This document shows positions 32,408 to 36,364 of a stretch of DNA of 36,364 bases, piece by piece (the stretch's first letter is position 1; each line of letters begins with the position of its first letter). The notes beneath the pieces were generated by a model, which worked only from the letters and a program-made list of their open reading frames with translations, did not search any database and had not been told where the DNA came from. A program made the translations under genes and the position numbers. The stretch covers positions 1 to 36,364 of the forward strand of contig QZKN01000012.1 in assembly GCA_003598175.1 (NCBI GenBank), written 5' to 3'. The stretch is from Candidatus Omnitrophota bacterium (GTDB lineage Bacteria; Hinthialibacterota; Hinthialibacteria; Hinthialibacterales; Hinthialibacteraceae).

Positions 32408-34573
32408 GTGAACAAAAATGCGAATTTTTTCGTCTTACGGAACTTTGTATTGTTTATTTTATTAGGCGTGTTGCCAGCAGGTCCTGATGAGGGCCATGCG
32501 AGATTTTTGTTTCAAAATCATGAATATCCGTTGTTTATCCGAGATGTTTCTTTTATCACGGGCGATGTGGATGGAGATCAGGATGCGGATATCATTGCGG
32601 CTTCTCTGGTTGAGGGGAAACTTTATTGGATCGAAAACATTTTCAATGAAAGCGGGAATGCAACGATCGATTCCTGGCCGGTGCATGTGATTGCGGACAT
32701 TGCGCCCGACCATGCCAGTCTCTTGATTCTGCACGCGGCGGATTTCGATAACGACGCGGATCTCGATCTTTTCGTTTGTAATAAATATGCCGGTCTTGCC
32801 ATCACGCTTTATGAAAATAATGGCGAGACAGATTCCGCCTGGACGCCGTATACGGTCTCGGTTCAAAACAATCAAATCCACTTTTTGGAGGCGGGAGATC
32901 TCGATGGCGATCAAGATATGGACTTGCTCGCGTCCGCTTCGAGTATACCCGGCCGAGATAAAATATTCTGGTTCGAAAACAATGGAAACCCATTTACCGA
33001 TTGGATTTATCATTCCGTCTTTCAAGAATCAGGGGCTTCGGCAGCGGACAATGCGCATCTGGCCGATATCAATGGCGATGGAAAATTGGATATCGTTTTC
33101 AAGAGCAATGTTTCACTCTCCTGGTTTGAAAACATCGACTCGCTATCGGATACCTGGGTAATGCACGATTTGACGCCCGAAGATTTCTGGTGGTCTTCGG
33201 ATGCAGCGATTTTCGATGCGGATCAGGATCAGGATCCGGATTTGCTGGTGTGGGTACGTTTTGCGAAAACATTTTTCCTGTTTGAGAATGATGTAAAAGA
33301 CCATGCCAATTGGGTGATTCATCCCCTCAACGATCCGAGTTTATTTTCTTCCTCCGAATCGCTTCACTTTTCGGTTGGCGATATCAATATGGATGGATGG
33401 AGCGATTATATATTTTGTTTTGCGGATAACCAAATCCATTGGTTGGAAAATCCCGGCCGCATGGGAGAATTTTGGCCGGCGCATACGCTATCCATCGGAG
33501 GATATCCATCCCTGACCAACCTTGAATCGGTGGATTTGGATGGGGATAACGACATGGACATCGTATTTTCGAAACACTGGAGCACCAGTCTGTACGGACT
33601 GGAGAATTTACTCACGATGCCCGACATTCCGATCGAACTGCAATATGATTTCACGCAAGGGTGGAATCTGATTTCGATTCCGATAACGACTGAGGAAGAA
33701 CTCACGCCGACCGCTCTGTTCGGCGAAGACAGCACAACTCTTACTTACGATACACTGCAATCTCAGTTTGTCCGGGCGGCGACGTTGGAAATGAATCGGG
33801 GTTATTTTGTTCATGTTCCGGAAGACCGACAATTTACGGTGACAGGAACGCGAGTCATCTATCGTCCGATTCCAGCCGATCCGACCTGGAACCTGATCGG
33901 ATTCAATCAGGAGATTTATGCCAGTTTTGACCAAGTCGATTTTCTGTGGCAATTCGATAATGGGAGCAAGAAATACACACCCATTCCCATATCAAGTCTC
34001 ATGATTCCTCAACAGGCCTATTGGATTTCCGTGACGGGATCCGCCGCGCTTTATCCCACGGAGGAATTTATTTCTTTCCCTATCCAAGAGCCTAAACATC
34101 GTTTTACCTTGATTCCGGACATCAAAGATGCGCCTTTAGCCTATCTGGAGATGGGAATCGACGATAACGCCGATGATGAGTTTGGAAGCGAAGATTTTCT
34201 TCCTCCTCCCACGATCCCGGAGGCCGGCGGGGAGGTTTATTTCCTGACGCCGCGTGAGGATCGCATGGAGCGCACCGTGCGCGATGTGCGCAAGTCTCGA
34301 TCCGGCCAGAAATGGCTCATTGCCGTTCACTGCAAACCCACTTATTCGTTCTCGCTGACGTGGAGGCCTTTCGCATTTTTTGATTTGCTGGAAGCGGAGC
34401 TGGTTGAACTGGATGGGGAAACCGGTTTACCTGTTTTTGATGTGATTGATCTAAAATCGCAAGATTCCATTGAGTTCTCGCCGAATCCATTGGAAAAAAT
34501 GGAACGGTTGTTTCAAGTAACCTTATCCTTGGATCCGAATTTCACCGAGGTGAATTTGTGGGAGATTTATTGA
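32408..34573 (+). CDS. Large secreted FG-GAP/VCBS-repeat protein
   Basis: 721 residues from GTG 32408, preceded by GGAG; a TTG at 32396 is an alternative. The signal peptide is ~1-30 (FFVLRNFVLFILLGVL). At least seven FG-GAP-like blades carry calcium loops: GDVDGDQDAD, ADFDNDADLD, GDLDGDQDMD, ADINGDGKLD, DADQDQDPD, GDINMDGWSD and DLDGDNDMD. Together they probably form one beta-propeller (~35-400). The second half (~405-721) has repeated GWNLISIPI/TWNLIGFN beta modules typical of surface proteins of uncultured bacteria. No anchor was recognised. Extracellular binding is likely; the ligand is unknown. Confidence 0.82.
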   Translation: MNKNANFFVLRNFVLFILLGVLPAGPDEGHARFLFQNHEYPLFIRDVSFITGDVDGDQDADIIAASLVEGKLYWIENIFNESGNATIDSWPVHVIADIAPDHASLLILHAADFDNDADLDLFVCNKYAGLAITLYENNGETDSAWTPYTVSVQNNQIHFLEAGDLDGDQDMDLLASASSIPGRDKIFWFENNGNPFTDWIYHSVFQESGASAADNAHLADINGDGKLDIVFKSNVSLSWFENIDSLSDTWVMHDLTPEDFWWSSDAAIFDADQDQDPDLLVWVRFAKTFFLFENDVKDHANWVIHPLNDPSLFSSSESLHFSVGDINMDGWSDYIFCFADNQIHWLENPGRMGEFWPAHTLSIGGYPSLTNLESVDLDGDNDMDIVFSKHWSTSLYGLENLLTMPDIPIELQYDFTQGWNLISIPITTEEELTPTALFGEDSTTLTYDTLQSQFVRAATLEMNRGYFVHVPEDRQFTVTGTRVIYRPIPADPTWNLIGFNQEIYASFDQVDFLWQFDNGSKKYTPIPISSLMIPQQAYWISVTGSAALYPTEEFISFPIQEPKHRFTLIPDIKDAPLAYLEMGIDDNADDEFGSEDFLPPPTIPEAGGEVYFLTPREDRMERTVRDVRKSRSGQKWLIAVHCKPTYSFSLTWRPFAFFDLLEAELVELDGETGLPVFDVIDLKSQDSIEFSPNPLEKMERLFQVTLSLDPNFTEVNLWEIY

Positions 34574-34616
34574 TTCGGGATTGCCGGATTCAACAACCTA
34601 TCTTATGTATGATTTT

Positions 34617-34643
34617 GTAACGCCGGCATCCTGCCGGCGTTAC
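34617..34643. repeat. 27-bp palindrome GTAACGCCGGCA-TCC-TGCCGGCGTTAC
   Basis: A perfect 12-base stem with a three-base TCC loop and no T run. It is the strongest member of the palindrome family and lies 44 bases after the FG-GAP gene. Confidence 0.7.
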
Positions 34644-34644
34644 C

Positions 34645-34730
34645 TTCGTTGTGAGCTATCGGTCATGACGGTTTATGGGAAAATGTTCCCCTCCCCACCC
34701 CTTCCCGTCAACGGGGCGGGAGTCCGATGC
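34645..34730. repeat. Composite dispersed repeat (CCTTCGTTG segment plus half GTTGACGGGG unit)
   Basis: The segment 34645-34686 matches 11968-12008 at about 75% by eye (shared CCTTCGTTGT, GGTCATGA, GAAAAT). It is followed by CCCGTCAACGGGGCGGGAG, near-identical to 1202-1220. The rest of the 34574-34806 gap holds no gene. Confidence 0.5.
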
Positions 34731-34806
34731 ATTCCTTGCAGGTCAGCACAGGATTTTACATTGAAGGAAATTTGGGCTATTATGGAACAAAGAAAGGAAA
34801 TGATAA

Positions 34807-35409
34807 ATGATAAAACATGATGTTATGAAAAAGTGGCTTCCATCGCGTGCCGGTCAAAGCGGATTCACGTTGATCGAACTATTGATCGTGGTGGCGATTA
34901 TCGGCATTCTTGCCGCGATTGCCGTTCCCAATTTTCTCAATGCGCAAATCCGCGCCAAGATTGCCAACGTGGAGGCGGGGCAAAAGGCGTTTGCGGACGC
35001 CAACATGATGTACCGGCTCGATAACGGGCATTTCATGCCGCATACCAGCGGGCATCCGGCCTGGCAAAACAAATATTTGACCACGCCGATTGCGTATATC
35101 AGTTCCGTGGGGATGTTGAAAGATCCGTTTCAACGTCCGGACGGCGATATGCAAACCAACTTATGGGCGCACGGGGAGTTGCATCAGGATCCTCTCCGCG
35201 ATCATCCCGCGCTGGTCACGCAATATTTCCGAGAAATTCCCGAATGGAAGAGGCCGCTCGAAAACAATCCGAAAGACGCCTACGTCATCATCAGCGCGGG
35301 GCCGGATGGGGCGTTCAGTTTGTTTCAAAACGGGAAGTTCGGCGCTCCGATTTACCATGCCACCAATGGTTTGACCAGTTTTGGGGACATCGTGCGGTTG
35401 GGAGTTTGA
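34807..35409 (+). CDS. Type II/IV pseudopilin (prepilin-type N-terminal methylation motif)
   Basis: 200 residues. A short basic leader ends in SG, followed by FTLIELLIVVAIIGILAAIA, the class III prepilin cleavage site and hydrophobic helix processed by PilD. Then comes VPNFLNAQIRAKIANVEAGQKA and a globular domain with ISAGPDGAFS. It ends THe-like ATNGLTSFGDIVRLGV, the C-terminal type common in pseudopilins of planctomycete-like and candidate-phylum bacteria. It is likely a minor or pseudopilin of a type II secretion-like system; no assembly genes are nearby. AAAGGAAA precedes the ATG; a second ATG at 34825 is possible. Confidence 0.88.
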   Translation: MIKHDVMKKWLPSRAGQSGFTLIELLIVVAIIGILAAIAVPNFLNAQIRAKIANVEAGQKAFADANMMYRLDNGHFMPHTSGHPAWQNKYLTTPIAYISSVGMLKDPFQRPDGDMQTNLWAHGELHQDPLRDHPALVTQYFREIPEWKRPLENNPKDAYVIISAGPDGAFSLFQNGKFGAPIYHATNGLTSFGDIVRLGV

Positions 35410-35488
35410 AAATTATTACACCATCATCCCTTTCTACCTGAGCAACGGGACTACGAGTTTGGGCGATATACACCGTTTCGGGCCTTGA
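35408..35488 (+). pseudogene. C-terminal remnant of a second pseudopilin
   Basis: Immediately after the pseudopilin, in another frame, 26 codons read ENYYTIIPFYLSNG, then TTSLGDIHRFGP and a stop. This lines up with IYHATNGLTSFGDIVRLG at the end of the intact gene. No start or N-terminal helix precedes it. It is best read as the tail of a deleted tandem paralogue. Confidence 0.6.
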
Positions 35489-35589
35489 TGGATTTGGTTC
35501 AACCACTTGATTTCCATTTCTTCTATCTGCTAAAAACAGTGTTCTTGTTCCTCTTTTGATTTCACCAATTTCTGACGCGTTGGCACATA

Positions 35590-35650
35590 TTGTGGTATTA
35601 ATCAATAATCTCCCACTATATATTGTGCAGACCGGAGGTCCGCACCACAA
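35590..35650 (-). mobile_element. 61-bp MITE-like element, copy 2
   Basis: TTGTGGT (35590-35596) and ACCACAA (35644-35650) bound an element of exactly the same length as copy 1. Its reverse complement is about 87% identical to 12127-12187 by eye. The inner palindrome GCAGACC-GGA-GGTCCGC is at 35627-35643. Confidence 0.55.
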
Positions 35651-35664
35651 TTTTTTTCTTTTTT

Positions 35665-35698
35665 GTGCAGACCGGAGGTCTGCACCACAATTTTTTTT
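35665..35698. repeat. GTGCAGACC palindrome with T run, duplicate of 23772-23805
   Basis: GTGCAGACC-GGA-GGTCTGCAC followed by CACAA and eight T. It is identical over 34 bases to the unit upstream of FapA copy 2 and nearly identical to the right half of the adjacent 61-bp element, giving a 40-bp period. Confidence 0.6.
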
Positions 35699-35707
35699 GT
35701 TTCACTG

Positions 35708-35836
35708 ATGCGGAGGGGTGATAAGTGGACGGCTTATTCAATTGCTGTTCTATTTCTTGGCCTTTTGCCATTGTCTAAAAAAACCGGATGGGAGATAATA
35801 CCTTACAAATCAACCAATGGAGTTATGCACCCGTGA
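35708..35836 (+). other. Doubtful small ORF in frame with the next gene
   Basis: 42 codons starting MRRGDKWTAYSIAVLFLG and ending STNGVMHP before a TGA. After that stop the same frame runs straight into the gene starting at 35864. No ribosome binding site was seen. It may be chance, an upstream peptide, or a relic split by the stop. Confidence 0.25.
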
Positions 35837-35863
35837 GGAATAAAGTTACCCAAAGGACGGATT

Positions 35864-36364
35864 ATGTTGAGTTTGCCGTGGATGATCGTGGCCGCGATTT
35901 TGATTATTGGGTTATCCATTTTAATCGTTTACCTTTATTCCTCAGGCGGTCTCAAGAGAAAGCCGAAATTGAACCGCGATATCTGGAACGATTTCATCAC
36001 CAATCTGCAGACGATGAATCAACGGGGGAAATGCATCGGCTTGGTGGTTTCGTCAAATAAAAAAATGTTTTCGTTTGCGGAAAAGGTGAATACGCTGATT
36101 CTGCCCGCGTTCGAGTATGCGATTGACAACATTCATCGATCGGGCGCCATTCGGGTGCTGGAAATCAATCGCGATCCGAATAAAATGCCGCCCAACTGCC
36201 ACGTTCTGGCGGTGTTTACCCTGAACATCAAGCACGATCAATACGTGATTTCGGCGACTTATTATTCGACCAATGCGGTCGGGCGGCGTTCGTCCGAAGC
36301 GTTGCGGTACCGGCCGGACACCATTAAATTATCGTATGCGGAATTGAGCAGGTTTCAGCGGCGG
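35864..36364 (+). CDS. Membrane-anchored protein of unknown function (cut by window end)
   Basis: 167 codons are visible with no stop. It starts MLSLPWMIVAAILIIGLSIL with one hydrophobic span, then a short basic stretch and a soluble domain: NDFITNLQTMNQRGKCIGLVVSS, EKVNTLILPAFEYAID, IRVLEINRDPNKMP, HVLAVFTLNIKHDQYVISATYYSTNAVG. No family was recognised. AAAGGA lies seven bases before the ATG, which supports this start. The C-terminus lies outside the window. Confidence 0.7.
   Translation, partial: MLSLPWMIVAAILIIGLSILIVYLYSSGGLKRKPKLNRDIWNDFITNLQTMNQRGKCIGLVVSSNKKMFSFAEKVNTLILPAFEYAIDNIHRSGAIRVLEINRDPNKMPPNCHVLAVFTLNIKHDQYVISATYYSTNAVGRRSSEALRYRPDTIKLSYAELSRFQRR

Noticed and set aside
35625..35698. 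Two GTGCAGACC...GGTCTGCAC units 40 bp apart, like a short CRISPR
   Set aside because: Only two units, the spacer is a T run, and the same unit occurs singly at 23772. It fits the palindrome family better.

Overview
This window looks like one contig of an uncultured, diderm-type bacterium. GC content is moderate (mid-50s by eye). The lineage cannot be fixed from sequence alone. Pseudopilins ending in a TNG..S.GDI-type motif, a DUF1080 lectin-like hydrolase, FG-GAP and LamG secreted proteins, FapA/DUF342 proteins and a FliA-type sigma factor suggest a candidate phylum of the Hinthialibacterota / Sumerlaeota / Omnitrophota / planctomycete kind (inference, low confidence).

Layout. 1-992: the tail of a cobalamin adenosyltransferase gene, then an abrupt junction where the first ~33 codons of trxB run head-on into the first ~130 codons of hemL. 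This is either a rearrangement or an assembly chimera. 993-1066: tRNA-Met. 1371-3017: a secreted alginate-lyase-like/DUF1080 protein. 3173-11779: a signalling and structural block. It holds a PilZ-STAS-REC protein (plus strand) that converges on a four-gene minus-strand cluster: coiled-coil protein, FapA-like DUF342 protein, TPR protein, and a large REC-PAS3-kinase-like-REC hybrid. The kinase core of that hybrid has lost its phosphoacceptor His and its ATP-binding boxes. 12246-12875: a DUF3782/PD-(D/E)XK-like protein. 13102-14871: an orphan phage-type terminase large subunit. 14888-15946: mnmA.

16077-27424 is a plus-strand housekeeping block. It runs rpsF-ssb-rpsR-rpsT with a strong promoter, hairpin leader and terminator, then ispD-ispE-dnaG with tight overlaps. 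After dnaG come a degenerate M28-like peptidase and a second FapA-TPR pair paralogous to the one at 6953-10609. 27795-28487 is a Ppx/GppA-type HD protein. 28489-30978 is a minus-strand flagellar-regulator-like operon: a membrane protein, a FliA-type sigma factor, an unknown gene, a DUF2802-like protein and a 38-residue membrane peptide. 31435-36364 holds secreted and surface proteins: LamG, FG-GAP repeats, a pseudopilin, the remnant of a second pseudopilin, and the start of a membrane-anchored protein cut by the window edge.

Intergenic gaps carry several families of short palindromic repeats. One pair is a 61-bp element with TTGTGGT/ACCACAA inverted ends, present in opposite orientations at 12127 and 35590. 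Three palindromic units of the same families lie in frame inside the terminase gene. The best candidates for something undescribed are the duplicated FapA-TPR module with its pseudokinase, and the coding palindromic repeats in the orphan terminase.
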